From contig NZ_MAUJ01000012.1 of assembly GCF_001696455.1 (NCBI RefSeq), forward strand, positions 54,009-118,008: a stretch of 64,000 bases of DNA. The letters are read 5' to 3'. Made by a program: the position numbers and the translations under genes. This DNA is from Pseudoalteromonas luteoviolacea (GTDB lineage Bacteria > Pseudomonadota > Gammaproteobacteria > Enterobacterales > Alteromonadaceae). Positions 12,001-18,200 of the stretch are shown in pieces. The stretch's first letter is position 1, and each line of letters opens with the position of its first letter. The notes under the pieces were generated by a model, which was not told where the DNA came from, ran no database searches, and worked only from the letters and a program-made list of their open reading frames with translations.

Positions 12001-14476
12001 TTAACGATTGGATACCGCGATGCACCGCAACTAGTGATGAAGAACAAGCAGTGTCAATGACTTCACTTGGACCTGTGAAACCAAATAGATAAGACACGCG
12101 GTTAGCACCAAACAAGTTCATCAGACCACTCATCTGGAGGCTGTTGAGTTCAATTAAACTCTGTTGGATCAGCTCTGCGTAGTCGGTTAAGTTAATGCCT
12201 AAAATAACCCCGACTTTTTTGTTAGACATACCAAACGGGTTGTAACCTGCACGCTCTATCAGTTCCCAGCAGCATTGCAAGAACAGGCGTTGTTGCGGGT
12301 CGATCCACTCTGCTTCCGTTGGGCTAATTTTAAAGAACAGCGGGTCGAATAAATCGACATCATTCACAAACCCTCCCCATTTGGTTCGGGACTCGCCGAT
12401 ATCGTCATGCTCAGCAGCATGTTGATGCCAGTTCCAGCGCGTCTCGGGGATCTCAGTAATACTCAGCTGGTTGTCAATGAGGTTTTGCCACAATGCTTCT
12501 GCCGAGTCAGCCTGTGGAAAGTAGCCCGCGGCGCTGATCACTGCCACCGCTTCGGTCGCCTCACTAGATGCCTTCTCCTCGCCATCAGTGGTCTGCGCTT
12601 GAGTAGATTGCATCAGCATATTCATTTGCTTACTGCTGAGCATGGGGACATTTGTCGCTGCTGACTCCGAGTTCGGTGTCGCGACAGCGTGTGATGCTTG
12701 TGCCTCAGCAGCAGAGGCGTGTGGCGTCTGACTGGCAATGGTCGCGGCGATACGCTCAGCCAGCTTTGCCAAAGTGGCACACTCAAACAACACAACCGTT
12801 TCTAGTTTGACATCAAAGCGTTGATTTATCTTATTAATGAATTCAGTCATCAACATGGAGTCGAGCGGGTATTCACCCAGCGCTCTCTCTGTGTCAATGT
12901 CGCCTTTTTCGAGTCCCGTAGTGCTGGCAAACACCTCGACCACTTTAGGTTTTACTTTGTTGATCTGTTCACTGGACACCTCTGGCAGTGCCTCTTTTTC
13001 TGGGTAGTGAACGATATAGTCTTGCAAACTTGCGTGAGCAGTCAGCTCAGCATACTTGTCAAAACTGGCCGGGAAAGTACTGATATTCAGATTGTCTTTA
13101 TTTTTATACCACGAAGAACATTCCGCAGACTCCGCCACTTCCTGACTTTTGGTCTGAATAAAATCGGTGAAGCGCGTCACGGCCTCAGGCTTCACTTCTA
13201 AGCGATTAAAACCTTGCTGTTCTTGTTCAGCCAGGATTTGCATAATGTAATTGACCTGACACTCAACATAGAAGGTCACAGACGTTGAATTGGTATTGGT
13301 ATTCGGGCCGTATAGGAAGAATAGGTTGGGATAACTTGCTGCGGCCATCCCCAAATAGGCTTGAGGGTACTCAGCCCACGCGTCTGCAAGGAGACGATTG
13401 TTCGCACCAATGATGTCGTATTTTGGCACCAGGTTATTCAAATCAAACCCCGTCGCCATGATCATCATATCAAGGGGACGCTGCTCGCCATCGCAGATCA
13501 CACCCGTTTCATCAAATCGTTCTATGCCTTGGGTGACTAACTCCACATTCTCTTCGCGAATGGCATTGTGGTAAGTGTTAGAGGCGAGGGGTCTCGAGCA
13601 CCCAGTTGGGTAGTCTGGACGCAAATCGCGTGCTTCCAACCATTTGTAGAAACCATCGTATTCGTCCCAATCAGCGATATTAGATTGGGCATAGAATTGT
13701 TTGACATCTGAGTCAGGGTTAAAAGGGTCTAAACTTGGGAACTGGTTCAAATGTGCATGATATTTATCTTGAGAGGCCGAGAATTGCTCTCTCATGTTGA
13801 GCCAGAAGGTTTCATCACGTTTCATTTTCGCAATCGTTAATGGCGAATATTTAACGCGTGGAAAAATATATTTGGCACTGCGGGCAAAGACGTGCACTTT
13901 TTTAGCGATGGGTTGCAGCGCTTCTACAATCTGCAACGTGGTTGCGCCATTCCCCACAATACCCACAACTTTATCTTTCACATCAAGGTCATTTTGCCAC
14001 TCAGCTGAGTGTACAATGGGGCTTTTAAAGGCGTCCATCCCAGCAAACTGTGGCGTATGCGGTATATTCAGCTGCCCTGTGGCACTGACAAAAAATTGCC
14101 CGCGATAGCGAGAGCCGTCTGTCAGTGACACGTCCCAGTGTGCATTGTCTTCATCGAACTGGGCAGTGTTTACCGTGGCATTGAAACGAATGTGCTTGGC
14201 AATGTCATATTTTTCTACACAGTGTTCAAAATACGCTAGGATCTCAGGTTGTTTCGGCCACTCATGCTCACCATTAAAGCGTTCAAATGAATAGCAATAC
14301 GCAAACATGGGAATGTCGCATCCTGCACCGGGATAGCGGTTTTCAAACCAAGTGCCACCAACACCAGCGTTCTTTTCTAAAATAACAAAGTCGATGCCCT
14401 TTTTCTTAAGTGCAATCGCCATGCAGATCCCTGAAAGGCCTGCACCTACAATGATGACTTTATTTGTATATTCCAT
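1..14476 (-). CDS. Giant trans-AT PKS with N-terminal Baeyer-Villiger-type monooxygenase (3' end outside window)
   Basis: The frame is open from ATG 14476 to the window edge (4825 codons seen). Domains in order: flavoprotein monooxygenase ~1-490 (GAGLSG at residue 11, second Rossmann GNGATT, and an FxG...HSAEW motif of the BVMO type); ACP (S540); KS (~640-1075, C811); DH (~1270-1540, H1300, D1474); KR (~1745-1930); ACP (S2048); KS (C2323); a DH-like domain lacking the catalytic His (~2760-3010); three crotonase-like domains (~3115-3840); three ACPs (S3900, S4001, S4109), each with Trp six residues after Ser; KS (C4376). There is no AT domain anywhere, so this is a trans-AT enzyme. The ATG overlaps the TAA of the upstream hydrolase gene by one base (TAATG), which implies translational coupling. 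It extends a chain received from the loading PKS encoded just upstream. The polypeptide continues beyond the last KS, so downstream domains are unknown. Confidence 0.93.
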   Translation of the reverse strand, partial: MEYTNKVIIVGAGLSGICMAIALKKKGIDFVILEKNAGVGGTWFENRYPGAGCDIPMFAYCYSFERFNGEHEWPKQPEILAYFEHCVEKYDIAKHIRFNATVNTAQFDEDNAHWDVSLTDGSRYRGQFFVSATGQLNIPHTPQFAGMDAFKSPIVHSAEWQNDLDVKDKVVGIVGNGATTLQIVEALQPIAKKVHVFARSAKYIFPRVKYSPLTIAKMKRDETFWLNMREQFSASQDKYHAHLNQFPSLDPFNPDSDVKQFYAQSNIADWDEYDGFYKWLEARDLRPDYPTGCSRPLASNTYHNAIREENVELVTQGIERFDETGVICDGEQRPLDMMIMATGFDLNNLVPKYDIIGANNRLLADAWAEYPQAYLGMAAASYPNLFFLYGPNTNTNSTSVTFYVECQVNYIMQILAEQEQQGFNRLEVKPEAVTRFTDFIQTKSQEVAESAECSSWYKNKDNLNISTFPASFDKYAELTAHASLQDYIVHYPEKEALPEVSSEQINKVKPKVVEVFASTTGLEKGDIDTERALGEYPLDSMLMTEFINKINQRFDVKLETVVLFECATLAKLAERIAATIASQTPHASAAEAQASHAVATPNSESAATNVPMLSSKQMNMLMQSTQAQTTDGEEKASSEATEAVAVISAAGYFPQADSAEALWQNLIDNQLSITEIPETRWNWHQHAAEHDDIGESRTKWGGFVNDVDLFDPLFFKISPTEAEWIDPQQRLFLQCCWELIERAGYNPFGMSNKKVGVILGINLTDYAELIQQSLIELNSLQMSGLMNLFGANRVSYLFGFTGPSEVIDTACSSSLVAVHRGIQSLRQDNCDMVIAGGANLMLSPKMHLLYAKSGMLAEDGRCKPFSDQANGYVRGEGVAAVLLKKLSRAEADGDTIMGVIRGSAENHGGKAVSLTAPNQTLQAELIYDAMSEADFDPRTIGYIECHGTGTALGDPIEFQGLSKAFENRYKDIDKNVRAGKCGLGSIKSNIGHLETAAGVAGLIKVLMSMKHQTLPATLFDGQVNKQINLEHSPFYLVTENQSWEPVTLDGVTYPRRAGVSSFGAGGTNAHVVLEEYIPSGNRTTGVMAEQPNLFLLSAQTQQQLVQKANDLHAALSTEAQTIADNTLEAAQQLASVAYTLQLGREEMDFRLAIIANSYQQLCQRLTQYVAQQQAGDDVFVAQASKHQDFGQMFNEDAEFQGTIDSWLASRRLSKLAELWVKGVKVAWQPMYAGMSPQRVMLPGHPFNKRRYWFEGATQKRWGGTLEQQVLLPMIHKNVSDFSRQAYSVDLNGNEFFTRDHKVKLGKGGTESVKVLPGVAYLEMVFEAYVLANGGEPEEMLEFSEVAWLRPLLVSEKKTAIVSFEYNEDDEFTFSISSLEGEEEVLHCQGLLLSAEPVDAQTISIAELKDSANGYELNQAQIYQGMSALGLDYGPSHRAINHLWRNEQSVFAEVAVPDISELQQDAYFLHPSLLDGILQACNGLVNDLRDDGQYPFLPIAVDSLAILAPCAEKMYAQVRRADGADNAAGMAIMDIDVFDESGKLAIQIKGLNIREARPANAIKNKKNLLAEPVWVSQAVTVREQALDLQQHILLCGDVAEAQALRALLPQAQIQHLDLSSANKAEVYTKLAEQCLTTLQSIWPSSTSTGTVFQVVLNNDEDASWRAGIAGLLQSAMRENARLNAQVVFVDKQTPSEQLSRSLTQELNNREFVSLVRYQDTQRQIRQWTEVAEKETLQPSLIKEGGCYLITGGSGGLGLVFARWIASQVNDVQLVITGRKPLNPALKDKLATIPCPSERVHYEQVDLTDIAAVNTLFDRIAHVAKPLNGIFHLAGMVSDGFLINKTPAGLAEVLAPKVQGTLNLSAASDQQPLDFMVLFSSLVSWAGNAGQADYAAANGFLDGFASMRNAQVTAGACQGKTVAINWPLWASGGMGMTEEQLSVFIEKYGLAMLSDEEGIALFSQCMEVDAEQVIALCGDRNKLPEALAHTPGLSPLQAPKAVNSAANNSQSGDLASRTEQYFCDLFARLLKLPEEDVEASAGFERYGIDSILSMTLTRALEKDFGTLSKTLFFEYQTIAQLSEYFVEAHPETLATLLGEDTSHVATSSTHTASTEVTSKPSSTSPLARARLRRNGAKSRADNAHALAKEPIAIIGISGRYPESEDLAEYWNNLAAGRDCISEVPESRWDWREYYSEDRTVSGHHFSKWGGFIAGVDEFDPRFFNISPKEALTIDPQERLFLQHAWLAMEDAGYTRDSLQVPREKQQSGQVGVYAGVMYSEYQLIGAEASMGGQRMGFASSPASVANRVSYVMNVHGPSMTVDTMCSSSLTAIHLACQDLKLGRTDMALAGGVNVTIHPNKYLMLSAGQFISSDGHCQSFGEGGDGYIPAEGVGVVLLKLLSKAEADGDAIHGVIRGSALNHGGHTRGYSVPNPNAQTCAIEQALADAQVDPRHISYLEAHGTGTKLGDPIEIAGLSKAFYRDRAPQQRESGYCLIGSSKSNIGHGESAAGIAGLSKVLLQMRHRQIAPSLHSQQLNQNIDFEQTPFVVNQQLVPWEAPIIDGRSIPRLAGLSSFGAGGSNAHLIIEEYVAKAQQQASSDPVLVPLSARTYEQLQARVSTLLTHLDSSDDVSLQSLAYTLQLGREAMDERMAMVVDSVAQLQAQLRAFSQWQVETPLPDGVYYAQVKASRAALSALRETQNVAQNVATWLQNKALDNLAELWVKGQKVSWDQLYLGTKVQRMHLPVYQFARERYWVEPDAQLMPVAMQSGIHPLLQMNTSTLHAHGYRTEFKGTEPFISTAGTVPAEVCLEMARAAVECGLALKQEGQSVTLSQLAWGAPVTVAEGGQSVSIDLFNLHAEGSEVDFEIYSQTQDAEIIHCQGHGQVQSQPLPTLALNTLKSSLAPLPIELPKGVVAVDHDASELLIELAFPESLQNSLEIYAIHPEVVRTSFAVIGQWLAHHGLPLSAWQQAYPQGLAALHVHFASSQNMVVRVSRTGDAQNLALSLAFCDSQGRCYQQWEELRFAMPVATSNVTAKLAEPEPSRVMTSSASTPALTEPAPAQLETMTEVQWRSAAAAVTATVSTSHAQPSDVRSKPSDVVLQPIEAANLTNAASLHRPSFTLVPVHSVYAPESQAPSQSAMLVRLYQLGQGVYRLAMQQGQLDDALIEQFNQALDYLAARDDVNALLVSGESDTFLQGAWAYPGVKSLYQRIVNFAAPTIAMMQGDALGAGLCLGALCDQMVCAEASRYGLWSTEASRGTNAAEQALWEARLGRAQAADLLFMTDNASGEQWRRKGWSCPVVAAADVERTAREWAGHLAGKSTHALQTLKAHLTAARRDWVAALTDETEMPQGNVAMSLQPDRISDADALTLRTQDTTLWVELHAAPEQSQVAALIKVLNEAQDAGYSSLVLSSAHTTFLPEVTANDSALEALMAQLVSCPILVVAALTGDAQGRAWLLAQSCDAIVYNRTAQYGDNGLWRTSDLAFPLLSLRIGETLSQQLLLGADTFSGDALPKGVPHWYLCDDGDVMAQATRLTATWQHIARPEWRAALARWKGDVWTQLSEQKTALSTALQATEQPRDTGQTDITVGQDIVLNSKVISATAYPNGVVQITMADRQVRNMFSPDFIAGMDEVFAHIAEHNEYKVVVLTGYNQYFASGGTKETLLAIQRGEVKFTDEKVFQLPLNCDLPVIAAMQGHSVGAGWALGMFADVPVFSAQSHYISPYMNYGFTPGAGSTLLLPRKLGQDLGIDSLFSGHGYEGSALSARGLACTVVPRQDVMSTAMTMAQALSQASRSQLMALKAQWRQQLMPDLAATYTSELAMHEATFVGRSDTLALIESLYANETQSAAPQATVTQSGARPQASVAEVIQQLSVMLATELHMDPQELDPQEQFVDLGLDSITGVTWVRAINAKYGLEIEATQVYNYPTLQAFSDYVSEVVAQHAPATVEPAVSAPVTATRIAPVSSSAVTHTLTALLAGELHMGVEELDEHEQFVDLGLDSITGVTWVKAINAKYGLEIEATQVYSYPTLHEFSGYVSDVIAQQSPQATDVESTAVSAPVVAATPVSTPASVSTEAVETQLAALLAAELHMTVEELDAEEQFVDLGLDSITGVTWVKAINAQYGLDIEATQVYSYPTLRAFSDYVSGFIAPQEPAAATPSAAAPEQAPQTETPAIRPDSSAEYRPQYPVLSSWRSAAKPMATGNIIQPIAIIGMSGQFAGAENLTQYWEALASGQDMIKEVPEERWSSEHYYQASDTPVKGKTNSKWLGALTNYDTFDPLFFNLSPKEAMSMDPQQRLFLESCWNSIEDAGYAPQQLSGSRCGVFVGCASAGYQLQARELQVSAPGFTGDATSILAARIAYFMNLQGPCVSIDTACSSSLVAISQACDSLTNADSDMALAGGVYVMSGPELHLKSAQAGMLSPDGRCFTFDQRANGFVPGEGVGVVMLKRLRDAQQDGDNIHAVLQGWGVNQDGKTNGITAPSAQSQSRLERSVYDKFAIDPEEIQLVEAHGTGTPLGDPIEVEGLKTAFKAYTDREAFCALGSVKSNIGHCLAAAGVAGVIKVVLALKHRQLPPTLHVEQVNEHVSLKGSPFYINDRLQPWEVNDGQRRQGVVSSFGFSGTNAHMVVAEPPKDNDKRQPSEGATGIAKVIPLSAKTPEQLTQRASDLAAHLSGKDHVASLTRLAYTLQTGREEMNERLCIYTDSISGLVAQLNRYVAADKDRDGNLGQQKAALEAEGIFRERVGAHKEGIQLISQDAQVKQTLIEQWLRTEQFLTIAHMWSKGLSLNWLSMYEAQQPQRVSLPTYPFGKERFWFKAPAVNHIAE
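2035..2910 (-). repeat. Three tandem ACP domains of the beta-branching type
   Basis: Three consecutive ACP coding units lie about 300-325 bp apart and are nearly identical around the phosphopantetheine site. Each encodes GLDSITGVTWV, with serines at codons 3900, 4001 and 4109. The Trp at Ser+6 is the reported flag of ACPs that recruit the HMG-CoA-synthase beta-branching cassette. Linkers between them are Ala/Pro/Thr/Val-rich. Tandem ACPs of this kind are usual at beta-branching modules and are thought to raise throughput. Confidence 0.9.
2950..5130 (-). other. Three crotonase-superfamily domains in series within the PKS
   Basis: Between the dead DH and the ACP triplet the PKS encodes three enoyl-CoA hydratase/isomerase-like segments at about 5130-4395, 4395-3735 and 3735-2960. 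The last is the clearest: ITMADRQVRNMFS, YKVVVLTGYNQYFASGGTKE, MQGHSVGAGWALG and YMNYGFTPGAG closely resemble the decarboxylating ECH2 proteins of beta-branching cassettes (PksI, CurF ECH2). The first keeps an MQGDALGAGLCLG-type oxyanion loop but is otherwise divergent. The middle one is weak and may be inactive or structural. Assigning ECH1 or ECH2 roles to the first two is inference. Confidence 0.8.
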
Positions 14477-15240
14477 TAAATTTTCTCCCTTAAAAACTGT
14501 TCAATGACCTGCAAACTATTATTATTTTCTGGCTCAATTGGGATCATGTGTCCCAACTTGGGAAGGATGTGTGGTTTCACACCGTAATAATTACCAATGA
14601 ATCTGTTCACTTCTGGCTGGAAAAGCATGTCGTCTTCCCCACCAATGACACACAGAGGGACATTTATCTTCACTGGAAACTTGAATAAATCTTGGAAAAA
14701 GACCTCATATTGCAAGAGTGAAAAATTTGATAAAATCTTTTCTAAATATTCTGTTACCTGCTCAGACGGCAAGCGCTCTAAACTATGCGGCGCAAACAGC
14801 AGCCGCTCGTTCTTTTTGCTAGAGAAAAAGTCACAGAGCACTTGTTGATGTGATTTAGCCAATCTTTGGCACATGCGCAGCGAAAAAATTAACCCGCTCA
14901 CTGGGGGCACTGAAGAAAGTAACACCACGCCTTTTAAGTTGTCGGAGACATCTTTTTGCGAGGCAATATGCTGACATATCGCCCCGCCTAAACTCATGCC
15001 AACGAGTACAAAATCACCTTTAATTGACTGGCATTCCTGTTTGACGTGTTCAACGCAATAATCAACGGACACCTGCTGTCTGGCTAAATTGGATGACTCA
15101 GGCGTATGCTCAGGCAGTTCAACCACCTTCACCTCATAGCCTAATGATTGAAAATAAGGGACATAACTCTCTTCGAAAATCCATGCTCCGAGACCTAATC
15201 CATGTACTAGTACGATTGTTTTATCTTTTTTATTATTCAT
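14476..15240 (-). CDS. Alpha/beta hydrolase, possible in-pathway esterase or thioesterase
   Basis: 254-residue cytosolic alpha/beta-hydrolase. Visible elements are the HGLGLGAW oxyanion-hole motif near the N-terminus, the nucleophile elbow GMSLGG, a likely acidic residue in GGEDD, and a catalytic His in LGHMIP near the C-terminus. There is no signal peptide. It sits between the loading PKS (9-bp gap) and the monooxygenase-PKS (1-base overlap), so it is almost surely co-translated with them. It could be an editing type II thioesterase, but its sequence is closer to general esterases/lipases. An attractive inference is that it hydrolyses an ester formed by the monooxygenase domain encoded immediately downstream. 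Confidence 0.85.
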   Translation of the reverse strand: MNNKKDKTIVLVHGLGLGAWIFEESYVPYFQSLGYEVKVVELPEHTPESSNLARQQVSVDYCVEHVKQECQSIKGDFVLVGMSLGGAICQHIASQKDVSDNLKGVVLLSSVPPVSGLIFSLRMCQRLAKSHQQVLCDFFSSKKNERLLFAPHSLERLPSEQVTEYLEKILSNFSLLQYEVFFQDLFKFPVKINVPLCVIGGEDDMLFQPEVNRFIGNYYGVKPHILPKLGHMIPIEPENNNSLQVIEQFLREKI

Positions 15241-15249
15241 AATTAATTA

Positions 15250-18200
15250 TCAGCGAGTTATTGAACACACAATTTCTTTTGTATCTGAAAGTAACGCAAT
15301 CTGATCGTCAAAGAAGTGCCAGTAACTGAGGGGCTGTTCTCCATATCCCTCAAACATAAACATCCTTTTAATATTCACTTGCGCCGATGTATCGCAAAGC
15401 AGCGTCGGTAACAGCATGTCGAACACCGTCGAGCCATTATCTCCCCCGCCTTGCACGTTGACCTTGTGTAGGTCTAGTAAGGTACGATGCCCGTCGCGCT
15501 CGTGATGAGCTTGTGCCATTGCGGTTTCTACTAAGACCGCCTGGGCTATGGGCTGGGTATTGCTTTGATTATCTTGCCAAATGCTCACCGCTATCTGGTT
15601 GTCGTGGTACGTACATTCGGTATGCATGGTCAACGACTGCAGAGGGTTCACACAGAGCGGAGAAAACTGTAAATCTTTGATCTGCACGTTGCTGGTTGCA
15701 GACAGATGCGATTGTGCCGCAGCGAGTAACATGTCAAAGATGAGATTTAAAGACAGACAGGAAAACGCTGCCTGTTTGAAAATATATTCTTGCGGCAAAC
15801 AGTCCCACTGTTTTGTAGAGTGACTGACATCGCCCTCAATGCGCTTCACGCCCAATAATGGATGGCTTGATTGACGCTCAATCCAATAAGGCGTGCGCTT
15901 AAATGGGTATGTTGGTAATGAAAGCGTTTTTAATGGCTCACGGTATAATCCGTCAACATTGTTAACCACCCCCTGACTCCAGTCCTGTGCCAATAAGGCA
16001 GGATCTGAGCGTTGCGCAGATGACAATTCGTCGCGACCGCCCGTTTGCGTCACGCATCCTCGGTACCAAGGACCGCGTGCCTGATCTGCGCCTGTTAACC
16101 AGCGTTGTAGTTTGTGCTTTAAATCCGTAAAGTCGTCGGCCACAATCGCCAGTCGCTCACGCATGTGCGTTTTGCCACACTGCATGGTGTAGATGAAATT
16201 CGCATAGGGGTGATGCACCGACTCTTCTTCTATCCATTGGACCAGCTGTTTGGCATAGTCCTGCAACTGCGACGGCTGCATGGCTGACAGTAAAAACAGC
16301 CCATTGGCATCGTTGACCGGTTGCGCCATAGGACCTTGCCACTCTCCCACAACAACATGCGCATTGGCACCACCGGAGCCAAAGCTGCTCACCGCAGCCA
16401 CCTTTTGCGCATCGCCACGGGTGGGCCATGCCTGTGCTTCTTGTACCACTTCGAGCTTGCCTTTTTGCAAGTCTATTTTTTCATTTAGGGTATTAAAATT
16501 AATCGATGCGGGGATATAACCATGCTTGATACATAACGCTGCTTTGATCAAACCGGTAATGCCGGCTGCTGACTCCAAATGTCCAAGGTTACTTTTCACC
16601 GAGCCAATCAAGGTGACCTGGTTTTTTTCACCCGTCACACTGCGTTTTTCAAGTGCGGCTTGGATCCCCTGTATTTCAATCGGATCCCCCAGTGAAGTGC
16701 CCGTACCATGGGCCTCAATATAGCCCACATCATCGGCCTGAACCCCCGCCCTTTGCCACGCAGTGGCAATGAGCTCCCCCTGTTTGGTGGGGCTCGGTAC
16801 CGTTAGTCCGCCGGACAAACCACCGTGGTTGACGGCACTGCCTTTGATCACGGCTTTGATGTCATAGTTATGTTGCTGTGCCAATGCCAGTGGCATAAGT
16901 AGCACTACCGCCGCTCCTTCCGAGCGTACATAACCATCCGCAGATTGATCGAAGACTTTACACTTGCCCTCTTTTGAGAGCATGCCCGCCTTGTGATAAG
17001 ACTCGGACAATTCAGGGAAGCAGATCAAGTTCGCGCCCCCGACCAGCGCCATACTGCATTCCGATTGCTTAATTGCCTGACAAGCCTGATGTACCGCAAC
17101 CAACGAAGCGGAGCATGCGGTATCGATCAACATGCTGGGGCCTGAAATATCTAAAAAGTAAGACAGACGGTTAGCGGTCACCGCCAAGGCACCGCCCGAT
17201 GCGGTATGTGCAGCCACATCAGTACCTAATGTTCTAGACAAGTTGCTGTAGTCGCCATTGCTTGCGCCAACAAACACACCGGTATCCGTACCAGCTAACT
17301 TACTCGGCTGGATCCCCGCATCTTCCAAGCATTTCCATGCTAATTGCAGCAACATACGCTGTTGCGGGTCCATGCGCTTAGCTTCTGTGGGCATAATACG
17401 AAAGAATTCGGCGTCAAACTCCTCCGCACCCTCAACAAAGCCACCCAAAGACAGCTCCGGAACACTGTCAGGCCACTCACCGCGGCGCAATGGAAATCGT
17501 CCAATCTGGGATTGTCGCGCTAACAAAGCATGCCAAAGTTGCTGAGGAGACTCGATACCGCCGGGTAATTTGCACGCCATGCCTACGATGGCAATGTCAT
17601 CCTCTGTCGCGACCTCTTGCTGTACTGGTTGTTCGCTGGGTGATGAGGGTGACGCCCCTGCTTGATCAAGCACATACCCTTGCTCTGTAAGATAACCCAT
17701 CACTTTTTCGCACGTGCTGTACTGAAAGAAGAATCCGGGTTGGAATTGAGTTTCAAAGCTCGCTTCCAGTTGGCGTTGTAACTGTAATAACTCTGCCGAG
17801 TCCAGCCCCATTTCCATGACCGGTCTTGCAAACATAAATTCATCGGGGTCTAGTAGCAATTCCTGCACGAAACCGCTGAGTAGTTCACACCCCGCTTGAT
17901 ATGACATGCTTGGGATGGTGCCAGATGCACTGTCTTGACTGTGCACCACGGCGGATTGAAGCCGCTGGCGCGTATGAATGTTGTAACTTACTAAGACCCC
18001 TTTGTGATCGTTTTCTGCGTCCTCGGGTCGATAATTGTCTACCGCCCCAACCACCTCAGCACCGTGGTCACGATGGAACGCAAGCACCGGATCCTGTTCA
18101 TGGTCGCGCTGAGTTATGTACTGTTCAAAAGGGATATCACCCGCATACTTTTTGCAGAGTGTCACACCCACGAGGCGCTTCACTCCGTTCATGACACTGC

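Noticed and set aside
1..14476. Short plus-strand frames across the giant PKS
   Set aside because: They are antisense shadows of a continuous, domain-rich minus-strand frame.
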